From an uncultured Erythrobacter sp. (lineage in GTDB: Bacteria; Pseudomonadota; Alphaproteobacteria; Sphingomonadales; Sphingomonadaceae): DNA of 64,000 nt. Position numbers and translations under genes: made by a program. The DNA lies in assembly GCA_947501005.1 (NCBI GenBank), contig CANMTU010000001.1, forward strand, positions 2,907,201-2,971,200, read 5' to 3'. Below the pieces are notes generated by a model. The model ran no database searches and had not been told where the DNA came from. It was given only the letters and a program-made list of their open reading frames with translations. Of the stretch, positions 9,388 through 16,969 are shown in pieces. The stretch's first letter is position 1. Every line of letters starts with the position of its first letter.

Positions 9388-9462
9388 GCTGCTGTAGCTC
9401 AGTGGTAGAGCGCACCCTTGGTAAGGGTGAGGCCGGGAGTTCAATCCTCCCCAGCAGCACCA
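9388..9462 (+). tRNA. tRNA-Thr (GGU)
   Basis: Cloverleaf readable by eye: acceptor GCTGCTG pairs with CAGCAGC, then discriminator A and an encoded CCA. The anticodon stem CACCC/GGGTG encloses TTGGTAA, so the anticodon is GGT (threonine). The T-loop TTCAATC is normal. 75 nt. Confidence 0.96.
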
Positions 9463-9671
9463 TTTCTTCTTCGCCCGAGCATCGACACGCACGCACTCGG
9501 GCTTGCCGCCGAAGCTGCGCGCTGGTATTTGCTGCTGCGGTTTTCGGATGACGCGTTTCCGGTTAACGTGGGGCGTCGCGAGATCGGAGCAGACGTATTC
9601 CTGACATTGGCCGCACAAAGCGAAATCGGCGCGCGTTCTCCACACTTGCGGGGGCAAGCGTCGCGACCGGA

Positions 9672-10565
9672 TTGGCGCTGAGTTCCGCAGGCCTGGCCGG
9701 CTTTGCCGCACTGACCCGGTCGCGGGTCGAGAAGCTGGTGCCGCCTGACGGACAATTCGCCGTGGTCAACGGCAAGACCGTCCATTACCTCGAACGGGGC
9801 AGCGGCCCGCCGCTCGTCATGATCCACGGGCTTGCCGGGCAGATGCGGCATTTCAGCTATGCCCTGCTCGACATCCTCGCGAAAGATTACCGGGTCATCC
9901 TGATCGACCGGCCCGGATCCGGCTATTCCGAGGCGATCGGCGCGGCGAATATCCGCGCGCAGGCAGCGCATATCGGTGACTTTCTTGCCGCCCTAGGGGT
10001 TGGAAAAGCGACGATTGTCGGCCATTCGCTGGGCGGGGCGGTTGCTCTGGCCCTTGCGCTCGACCGGCCCGAACTGGTGGAGCGGCTGGCCTTGCTCGCC
10101 CCGCTTACCCATCCGCAGGACGATGCCTCCGGCGTGTTCCGGGGGCTGGCGATCCCGTCGGCTGCGGCACGCTTCGCCATCGCCTGGACCGTTGCGACCC
10201 CGATGATGATGATGACCGGAGCCGAAGGCGCGCGCGAAGCTTTCGCCCCCGAACCCGTGCCGGACGATTTCGCCATTCGCGGCGGCGGGGCCCTGCTTTC
10301 GCGTCCCGGCAATTTCCGCGCCGCTTCGGCCGATTTCATGGCGGTGAACGACGATCTTCCTGACATGGTCGGGCGCTATCCCGATCTTCGGGTACCGGTG
10401 GCGGTTCTGTATGGACGGGGCGACCGGCTGCTGGATCCTCAGATACAAGGGCGCCAGTTCGCCGACGCGGTCGCGCAGGCGGAACTGACGCTTATCGACG
10501 GGGGACACATGATCCCGATCACTCAGCCCGAGGTTGTTGCCGACTGGATACGCCGGTCCGGTTGA
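9672..10565 (+). CDS. Alpha/beta hydrolase
   Basis: Single-domain alpha/beta hydrolase, about 297 aa. The oxyanion region is MIHGLAGQMRHF, the nucleophile elbow is VGHSLGGAVAL (Ser), and the His loop is DGGHMIPITQPE. Substrate unknown. The N terminus is a hydrophobic anchor (SSAGLAGFAAL). The TTG start given by the track may be too late: the same frame stays open upstream to 9567 and continues the hydrophobic segment (TLAGASVATGLAL), but I see no ATG or GTG there. Confidence 0.8.
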   Translation: MALSSAGLAGFAALTRSRVEKLVPPDGQFAVVNGKTVHYLERGSGPPLVMIHGLAGQMRHFSYALLDILAKDYRVILIDRPGSGYSEAIGAANIRAQAAHIGDFLAALGVGKATIVGHSLGGAVALALALDRPELVERLALLAPLTHPQDDASGVFRGLAIPSAAARFAIAWTVATPMMMMTGAEGAREAFAPEPVPDDFAIRGGGALLSRPGNFRAASADFMAVNDDLPDMVGRYPDLRVPVAVLYGRGDRLLDPQIQGRQFADAVAQAELTLIDGGHMIPITQPEVVADWIRRSG

Positions 10566-10679
10566 CGGAGCGGAGCGGCGCTGCCTGCCTGCTGATGTCT
10601 GCAGATCGATTGCCGGCTTTCCATGCGGCTTGCCGCAATGGACTTCGTGCGGCATCCCCGCGCACCGAGGGAGGATACG

Positions 10680-11849
10680 ATGGATTTCCGTCTTACCGAT
10701 CAGCAGCGCGAATTGCAGGACGCCGCACGCAGTTTCGCCCGCAAGGAGCTGACCGAACTTGCGCGCGAGATGGAGGTGAAGGACTTTCCCGTGCCGGCCG
10801 ACATGGTGCGGCGCTATGGCGAGATGGGCTTCCTCGGGGTCAACCTGCCCGAACGGTATGGCGGGCTTGGGCTGGGGCATCTGGAGGCTTTGCTCGTACT
10901 CGAACAGTTCGCGATGGTTTCCAATGCCGTCGCCTTTCCGGTGTTCGAGGCGCTGGTCGGGCCCGTGCGCACGGTCGAGCGGTTCGGCTCCGAAGAACTG
11001 CGCGTCCGCATCATTCCGCAGGTCGTCAGGGGTGAGGCGACGGTGGCGGTCTCCATGTCCGAACCCGATGCCGGCACCGCGCTGACCGACCTTGCCACCC
11101 GGGCACGGGAAGACGGCGACGACTACCTGCTCGACGGGACCAAGCGGTGGACTTCGGGCGCGGGGCATGCGCGGTACTACGTGGTCTATACCCGCCTGTC
11201 GGATGCGCCCGGCGCCCGGGGCATCGGCGCCCTACTGGTCGACCGGGAGATGGCCGGCGTCGGCTTCGGCCAGCGCGAGGAATTGATGGGCTTTCGCGGG
11301 ATCGAGACGCGCGACATCATTTTCGACGGCGTCCGTGTACCCAAAGCGAACGTGATCGTCGGCGCGGGCGGGTTCGGCAAACTGATGAGCGCCTTCGGCC
11401 TCGAACGCTGCGGCAATGCGATCCAGTCGCTCGGCCTCGCCGCCGGCGCGCTCGAACAGGCGAGCGAATACGTGCAGGAGCGCAAGGCCTTCGGCAAACC
11501 GATCGTCGATTTCCAAGCGGTGCAATTGCGCCTCGCCGAGATGGCGATGCAGACCGAGGCGGCGCGCCTCCTAATCTACCGCGCCGCCGCCAACGCCGCG
11601 CACGCGGAGGACGGGCTGCCGAGCATCTATGAAAGCAGCACCGCCAAGTGCTTCGCCAACGAGATCGTCCGCTCGGTCACCGCGAACGGGATGCAGGTGA
11701 TGGGCGGCTACGGCTATCACAAGGATTACGGGATGGAGCAGCGGGTACGCGATGCCTTCGCCTGGGGCATCGCCGGGGGGACGACCGACGTGCAGAAAAC
11801 CAACATCGCCGCCGCCATCGTCGGCCGCCGGTTCGACCAGCGGCGTTGA
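10680..11849 (+). CDS. Acyl-CoA dehydrogenase
   Basis: FAD-dependent acyl-CoA dehydrogenase family member, 389 aa. N-terminal helical domain MDFRLTDQQRELQDAARSFA, then the FAD/substrate core VSMSEPDAGTALTDL and the C-terminal signature VMGGYGYHKDYGMEQRVRDA. The start is set at MDFRLTDQ because GGGAGGATACG directly precedes it. At the place where medium-chain enzymes carry the catalytic Glu (YEGT) this protein has IAGGTTDVQ, so the base may sit elsewhere, as in other subfamilies. Specific chain length cannot be told. Confidence 0.9.
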   Translation: MDFRLTDQQRELQDAARSFARKELTELAREMEVKDFPVPADMVRRYGEMGFLGVNLPERYGGLGLGHLEALLVLEQFAMVSNAVAFPVFEALVGPVRTVERFGSEELRVRIIPQVVRGEATVAVSMSEPDAGTALTDLATRAREDGDDYLLDGTKRWTSGAGHARYYVVYTRLSDAPGARGIGALLVDREMAGVGFGQREELMGFRGIETRDIIFDGVRVPKANVIVGAGGFGKLMSAFGLERCGNAIQSLGLAAGALEQASEYVQERKAFGKPIVDFQAVQLRLAEMAMQTEAARLLIYRAAANAAHAEDGLPSIYESSTAKCFANEIVRSVTANGMQVMGGYGYHKDYGMEQRVRDAFAWGIAGGTTDVQKTNIAAAIVGRRFDQRR

Positions 11850-11880
11850 CGGCCCGGCCGTTTCGCATAGGCATGGCCGA

Positions 11881-12354
11881 ATGGACGAAACCGCCCCGCC
11901 CGACCTGACCCCGCTCGATCCGCGTTACAAGCGGGTGCTGCGCATCGGCGGGGCGATCCATGCGGCGGTGTTCCTGATCGCGGCGACGGTGGCCGAGATC
12001 GCGCTCGACGGCTGGACCGGGTTGTTCTGGATACCCGCGCTGATCATTGGCGCACTGCTCGTGTTCGGCCTGCCCGGTCGCCGCTATCGCTCGCGCGGCT
12101 ACCGGCTGGGCGCGGACGAGTTGCGGGTGGTGAAGGGCGTGTGGTTCCATTCCGACATCACCGTGCCGCTCGGCCGCGTGCAGCATATCGATATCGGCCA
12201 GGGCCCGATCGAGCGGGCGAACGGGCTGGCGACGCTGGTGCTCCACACGGCGGGAACCCAGAATGCCTCCGTTTCGCTCGAGGGATTGGCGCATGAGGAT
12301 GCCGCCGCCATGCGCGACGCGGTGCGCGAGGTCATGCGGTCGTTGATGCGATGA
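11881..12354 (+). CDS. YdbS-like bacterial PH-domain membrane protein
   Basis: 157-aa protein with two adjacent hydrophobic segments (AAVFLIAATVAEIAL and FWIPALIIGALLVFG) followed by a bacterial PH (bPH2/DUF304) domain: YRLGADELRVVKGVWFHSDITVPL ... RVQHIDIGQGP (abridged). Such proteins work in pairs with a larger multi-PH partner, which follows here with an ATGA overlap. Function is uncertain in the family (membrane-associated, resistance roles suggested in Bacillus). Confidence 0.8.
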   Translation: MDETAPPDLTPLDPRYKRVLRIGGAIHAAVFLIAATVAEIALDGWTGLFWIPALIIGALLVFGLPGRRYRSRGYRLGADELRVVKGVWFHSDITVPLGRVQHIDIGQGPIERANGLATLVLHTAGTQNASVSLEGLAHEDAAAMRDAVREVMRSLMR

Positions 12355-13865
12355 GCGAGGCCATGCCTGCCGCGCCCCGGCGGACCGATCCGCGCGGCTT
12401 CGTGATCAAGGCGATCGAGGGGTTGCGCGCCGCGATCCTTCCGGCCGCCGCCTTCGCCTTCACCCGCGACGGGGATTCGGCGCTGCTCGTCGGTGCAATC
12501 GTCGGCGCGGTTTCCCTCGCCCTGTCGGGGGTCCTGTCTTATCTCGCCTGGACCCGGCTGACCTACACGGTCGGCGAGAGCGACATCCGGGTGGAAAGCG
12601 GGCTGTTCTCGCGCAACGCCCGTTCGGTGCCGTATGAGCGGATTCAGGACGTGTCGGTCACGCAAGGCCCGCTGGCGCGCATCTTCGGCCTCGTCGCGCT
12701 GACCTTCGAGACCGGGGCGGGGGCGGGCGAGGACCTGTCGCTCTCCTACCTCTCCGCCGAGGAGGGCGCACGGCTGCGCGATGCCGTGCAGGACCGGCGC
12801 GATGGCGGCGCCGTGCCAGCGGCGGACGGGGAAGCGGAGGCAGCGCGGCTGCTGTTCGCCATGACACCGCGCCGCGTCTTCACGCTCGGCCTGTTCAATT
12901 TCTCGCTGGTCGTGTTCGGCGCGGCGGGCGCGTTCCTCGCCCAGTACGACGAAATCCTGCCCTTCGACGTATGGGACATCGAGGGCTGGAACCGCCGTTT
13001 GGCCGGGCCGGGCGCGTTCCTCAGTGGGCTTGGCGTGGTCTCGCAGGCGATCGGCGTGATCGTGCTGCTGCTGTTCCTCGCCCTGTTCGGTTTCGCGACC
13101 GGCATCGTGCGGACGGCCTTGCGCGAATGGAATTTCCGGCTCGAGCGGACGGACAAGGGCTTTCGCCGCCGCCGCGGGCTGCTGACGCGCACCGACGTGG
13201 TCCTGCCGGTCCGCCGGGTGCAGGCGGTGATGCGGTCGACCGGCTTCGTGCGCGCGCGCTTCGGCTGGCACAGCCTCTCGCTGGTCAGTCTGGCGGCGGA
13301 TGCGGGCGCGTCGAACCACGAGGTCGCGCCTCTGGCCCGTGCGGCCGAGCTGGTTCCGCTGGTGGAGGAAAGCGGTTTTCCCCCGCCCGCGCCGGACGCC
13401 GTCTGGCACCCCATATCGCGAATCTTCGCATTGATCGAAGCGCTCGCCCGGACGCGGTTCTGGCTGCTCCTCGCCCTCGTGGTCCTGGGTGTTCAGGCTG
13501 TAGTGCAACCGTCGGATACGAGTGGTTCGCCGTGGCTGGCGCTGGTTCCGGTGGCGATCGGCCTGTGGAAGGCGCTGCGCGTCGGGATCGCGATGCTATA
13601 CACGGGTTACACGCTCGAGGCGGAGCATATCCACCTGCGCTCCGGCTGGCTGACGCCGCATCTGATCACCGGCGCGCGCGAGAAACTGCAGAGCGTGGAG
13701 ATTTCGTCCAGCCCGCCGGGGCGTCGGTTCGGCTATCGCTCCCTCCGGCTGGGCGTGGCGGGCACCGGCCTGACCATTCCCGGCCTGCCGACCCGCGCCG
13801 CCCATGCCCTGCGCGCCGAACTCCTCGCCTCGATGCGCCGGCGCGATTTCTCGCGCCTGAACTAG
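12351..13865 (+). CDS. YdbT-like protein with multiple bPH domains
   Basis: 504-aa membrane protein with repeated units of paired membrane segments and PH-like domains. Unit starts are visible at YTVGESDIRVESGLFSRNAR, at FRLERTDKGFRRRRGLLTRT, and at YTLEAEHIHLRSGWLTPH. Each is followed by the family's V(P)..R(I/V)Q.V/E.S pattern. It is translationally coupled to the YdbS-like gene. Its stop codon overlaps tail to tail with the stop of the minus-strand acetyltransferase in a CTAG. Confidence 0.82.
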   Translation: MSEAMPAAPRRTDPRGFVIKAIEGLRAAILPAAAFAFTRDGDSALLVGAIVGAVSLALSGVLSYLAWTRLTYTVGESDIRVESGLFSRNARSVPYERIQDVSVTQGPLARIFGLVALTFETGAGAGEDLSLSYLSAEEGARLRDAVQDRRDGGAVPAADGEAEAARLLFAMTPRRVFTLGLFNFSLVVFGAAGAFLAQYDEILPFDVWDIEGWNRRLAGPGAFLSGLGVVSQAIGVIVLLLFLALFGFATGIVRTALREWNFRLERTDKGFRRRRGLLTRTDVVLPVRRVQAVMRSTGFVRARFGWHSLSLVSLAADAGASNHEVAPLARAAELVPLVEESGFPPPAPDAVWHPISRIFALIEALARTRFWLLLALVVLGVQAVVQPSDTSGSPWLALVPVAIGLWKALRVGIAMLYTGYTLEAEHIHLRSGWLTPHLITGAREKLQSVEISSSPPGRRFGYRSLRLGVAGTGLTIPGLPTRAAHALRAELLASMRRRDFSRLN

Positions 13866-14149
13866 GCGCTGAGATCCGCCAGATCGGGGTGGCGGCGGAA
13901 ATAGGTGGCGACATAGGAACAGTCGGGCGCGATCCTGAACCCTTCCTCGCGCGCATCCGCGATGATCGCCTGGACCAGCTTTTCCGCGATGCCCTTGCCA
14001 CGCGCTTCGGGCGGCACGAAAGTGTGGTTGGCATGGCGCACGCCATCGCGCTCGACCCAGGTCAGCTCGGCCTCGCGGCTCGCCCCCTCGACGCTGGTGT
14101 AATAGCGCCCGCTGCCGCCGTTCGCCTCGCTCCGAATCTGATCCTGCAT
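13862..14149 (-). CDS. GNAT-like N-acetyltransferase (YjdJ type)
   Basis: 95-aa short acetyltransferase. The acetyl-CoA loop is PPEARGKGIAEKLVQAI, and the tail CSYVATYFRRHPDL is typical of the small YjdJ/GNAT subfamily. The start MQDQIRSEANGG was preferred over the longer track ORF because it matches the short family. The substrate is unknown. It converges on the PH-domain gene with overlapping stop codons. Confidence 0.8.
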   Translation of the reverse strand: MQDQIRSEANGGSGRYYTSVEGASREAELTWVERDGVRHANHTFVPPEARGKGIAEKLVQAIIADAREEGFRIAPDCSYVATYFRRHPDLADLSA

Positions 14150-14201
14150 CGCGTCATATCCTTTCTGTGCAAGCAACGTGCACGCCGCTAGGGGCGTTCC
14201 G

Positions 14202-15197
14202 ATGCAATTCCTTTCCGACAATTCCGCCCCGGTCCATCCTGCCGTATGGGAAGCGATGCGCGCCGCCGACGCGAACGATACGCCCTATGACGGCGATGGC
14301 CACAGTCAGGCGCTGGACGAGAAATTCGCCGCCCTGTTCGGCCGCGACTGCACCGTGCTGTGGGTGGCGACGGGTACGGCGGCCAACTGCCTCGCGCTCG
14401 CCAGCATGGTCCAGCCGCACGGCGCGGTCGTGTGCCACCGGGAAGCGCATATCGAGATGGACGAGGGCGGCGCGCCCGGCTTCTTCCTCCACGGCGCCAA
14501 GTTGATCCTGTGCGAGGGCGAGAGCGCCAGGCTCACCCCCGACACCATCCGCGCCGCGATCGACCCGGTCCGCGACGACGTGCATCAGGTGCAGCCGCAC
14601 GCGATCTCGATCACCCAGGCAAGCGAATATGGCTGCGTCTATACGCCGGACGAGGTGAGAGCGATTGCCGAACTGGCGAAGGCCCGCGGCCTCGGCCTGC
14701 ATATGGACGGCGCACGCTTCGCCAATGCGGTCGCCCATCTCGACCTGCCGCCGGGAGACGTGACGCGGGGGGTCGATGCGCTCAGCTTCGGCTGCATCAA
14801 GAACGGCGCGATGAGCGCGGAAGCGATCGTGTTCTTCGATCCCGCGCTGGCCGATGTCGCGCGCTATCGCCGCAAGCGCGCCGGGCATCTGCAGAGCAAG
14901 GGCCGCTTCCTCGCCGCGCAGCTTCACGCCATGCTCGAAGGCGATCTGTGGCTGGCCAATGCCCGCGCCGCCAATGCTGCGGCACAGGAAATCGCCGGTG
15001 CCTGCGGCGAACGGCTAATGCACCCGGTCGAGGCGAACGAGCTGTTCGTGCGCTGCAACCCGCAGGAACGCGAGACGCTGCGCGGGCAGGGCTTCGCCTT
15101 CTACGACTGGGGCGCGGACGCTGCCCGCTTCGTCACCGCATGGGATGCGCGCGAGGAGGATGCGCGCGCGCTGTCGAAGGCCATCGCAACCTTATGA
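14202..15197 (+). CDS. Low-specificity threonine aldolase
   Basis: PLP-dependent beta-eliminating aldolase splitting L-threonine to glycine and acetaldehyde, 331 aa. MQFLSDNSAPVHPAVWEAM is the family N terminus. The PLP site region is LHMDGARFANA followed by the likely Schiff-base lysine in SFGCIKNGAM. The start codon gives the common MQFxSDN opening. Its stop overlaps the start of the DMT transporter (ATGA). Confidence 0.88.
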   Translation: MQFLSDNSAPVHPAVWEAMRAADANDTPYDGDGHSQALDEKFAALFGRDCTVLWVATGTAANCLALASMVQPHGAVVCHREAHIEMDEGGAPGFFLHGAKLILCEGESARLTPDTIRAAIDPVRDDVHQVQPHAISITQASEYGCVYTPDEVRAIAELAKARGLGLHMDGARFANAVAHLDLPPGDVTRGVDALSFGCIKNGAMSAEAIVFFDPALADVARYRRKRAGHLQSKGRFLAAQLHAMLEGDLWLANARAANAAAQEIAGACGERLMHPVEANELFVRCNPQERETLRGQGFAFYDWGADAARFVTAWDAREEDARALSKAIATL

Positions 15198-16162
15198 GCG
15201 CGGCCCCGGGCGATCACGCGCTCCTTCATCCCAAGATCATCATACCCTTCCTGCTGACCGGCCTGATCTGGGGTTCGACTTGGTGGGTGATCACGGACCA
15301 GATCGACGGGATGCCGCCGAGCTGGTCAGTCGCGATTCGCTTTGCCGTGGCGACGCCGGCGATGTTCGTGTTGGCGCTGATGATGCGCCGCAGCCTGCGG
15401 ATCGGGCGCGCCGGACAGACCCTCGCGCTGGTCATCGGGATCGCGCAGTTCTGCGGCAATTTCAATTTCGTCTACCGGGCGGAGCAGCACCTGACCTCGG
15501 GAATCGTGGCGGTGATGTTCACCATGCTGATCGTCAGCAATGCCGCGTTCGGCTGGCTGCTGCTGGGCCAGCGGATCACCCGCAATTTTGTCGCCGGCAC
15601 GCTGGTGGCGCTGGCGGGGATCGCGCTGCTACTGATCCACGAGGCGGGGCTCAATCCGCTGGGCGGCAGTATTCCGCTCGGCATCGCCTTCGCCGCGCTG
15701 GGTATCCTGTCGGCGAGCATCGCCAATGTGGTGCAGGCGAACCCGACCGGCCGCTCCGTACCCATGGTGAGCCTGCTCGCATGGTCGATGCTGTATGGCA
15801 CGCTGGCCGATTTCGCCCTTGCCTGGCTGACCGCCGGGCCGCCGCAATTCCCCGATCGCGCGACCTTCTGGCTCGGCATCGGGTGGCTGGCGCTGGCCGG
15901 CAGCGTCGTCACCTTCCCGCTGCATTACACGCTGGTGCGCACGATCGGGGCGGGGCGGGCGGCCTATAACGGGATCGTCACGGTGATCGTCGCCATGCTG
16001 CTGTCGACCACGTTCGAGGATTACCGCTGGACGCCGACCACCATTCTGGGGGCCGTGCTGGCCCTGATCGGCCTCGTCATCGCCCTGCGCGCCCGCCAGA
16101 GGCCGGCGCCCCCGTCAAATCAGGCTGCGTCTAATCAGGCCGCGTCAAACGAGGCTGCGTAG
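15194..16162 (+). CDS. DMT (EamA) family transporter
   Basis: 322-aa drug/metabolite exporter-type protein with about ten membrane segments in two EamA halves (FLLTGLIWGSTWWVITDQI near the start, YNGIVTVIVAMLLSTTFEDY in the second half). The substrate is unknown; adjacency to threonine aldolase suggests an amino-acid-like compound, which is inference. The C terminus ends in three copies of a SN(Q/E)AA repeat that overlap the end of the opposite-strand epimerase gene. Confidence 0.85.
   Translation: MSAAPGDHALLHPKIIIPFLLTGLIWGSTWWVITDQIDGMPPSWSVAIRFAVATPAMFVLALMMRRSLRIGRAGQTLALVIGIAQFCGNFNFVYRAEQHLTSGIVAVMFTMLIVSNAAFGWLLLGQRITRNFVAGTLVALAGIALLLIHEAGLNPLGGSIPLGIAFAALGILSASIANVVQANPTGRSVPMVSLLAWSMLYGTLADFALAWLTAGPPQFPDRATFWLGIGWLALAGSVVTFPLHYTLVRTIGAGRAAYNGIVTVIVAMLLSTTFEDYRWTPTTILGAVLALIGLVIALRARQRPAPPSNQAASNQAASNEAA
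16115..16159 (+). repeat. Three 15-bp tandem repeats at a convergent overlap
   Basis: Three near-identical 15-base units (16115-16129, 16130-16144, 16145-16159) encode SNQAA-SNQAA-SNEAA at the end of the DMT transporter. The third copy also contains the stop codon of the minus-strand SDR gene, so repeat expansion would move two protein ends at once. Confidence 0.85.
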
Positions 16163-16927
16163 CCCCTCGCGATAGGTCGGATAGCGCGGCCGCCAGCCAA
16201 GCACACGCTTCGCCTTGCCGTTCGCCACCCGCCGGTTCTCGGCATAGAAGCCGCGCGCCATGGGTGACAGGCCAGCCTCGTCCATCGTCTGCAGCGGCGG
16301 CGGGTCCAGCCCGAGGAGGCGGCAGGCCTCTTCGGTCACCGCGTTGTGGCTGGCCGGCAGATCGTCGGCCAGATTGTAGGCCCCCGGCGGCGCATCGCCT
16401 TCCAGCGCGTTCACGACCCCGGCCACGATATCGTCGACGTGAATCCGGCTGAAGACCTGCCCCGGCAGGTCGATCCGGTGGGCGCTACCCTCGCGCACCT
16501 TGTCGAGCGCGCTGCGGCCCGGGCCATAGATGCCGGGCAGGCGAAACACGTGCGCTTTCCGTTTCAGCCAAAAGGCGTCGGCTTCCGACCGCGCGCTGCG
16601 CCGCCCGGTTCCGGTGGGCGAGGCTTCGTCCACCCAGGCGCCGCCCGCGTCGCCATACACGCCGGTGGAGGAAAGATAGCCGTACCACGCGGGCCGGAAA
16701 TCCGCGCCGTATGCGGTCAGCACCGGATCGCGGCCGCCATCCCGTTCGGGCGGTACGCTGGAAAGGACATGACTGGCCCGACCGAGCGCCGCGCACACCC
16801 GATCCCGGTCGGCGAAGTCGACATCGCCTTCGCTGCCGGTGGCGGAAATCGTCCAGCCGGCCGCGACGAGCGCATCGGCGAGTTTTTTGGCCGTGTAACC
16901 GAGACCGAAAATGAACATATGGGGCAT
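16145..16927 (-). CDS. SDR/NAD(P)-dependent epimerase-like protein (YeeZ type)
   Basis: 260-aa extended-SDR Rossmann protein. The nucleotide-binding start MFIFGLGYTAKKLADAL, the core YLSSTGVYGDAGG, PGIYGPGRSALDKV and SRIHVDDIVAGV are visible. Substrate unknown. The 1289-codon frame in the track is misleading: everything upstream of MPHMFIFG is antisense to pepN. It is divergent from pepN with about 40 bases between the starts, and it overlaps the DMT gene by 18 bases at the 3' end. Confidence 0.85.
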   Translation of the reverse strand: MPHMFIFGLGYTAKKLADALVAAGWTISATGSEGDVDFADRDRVCAALGRASHVLSSVPPERDGGRDPVLTAYGADFRPAWYGYLSSTGVYGDAGGAWVDEASPTGTGRRSARSEADAFWLKRKAHVFRLPGIYGPGRSALDKVREGSAHRIDLPGQVFSRIHVDDIVAGVVNALEGDAPPGAYNLADDLPASHNAVTEEACRLLGLDPPPLQTMDEAGLSPMARGFYAENRRVANGKAKRVLGWRPRYPTYREGLRSLV

Positions 16928-16969
16928 CGGCGCGTAATAGCCGGTAGAACCGAAATGCACAGGATCGAT

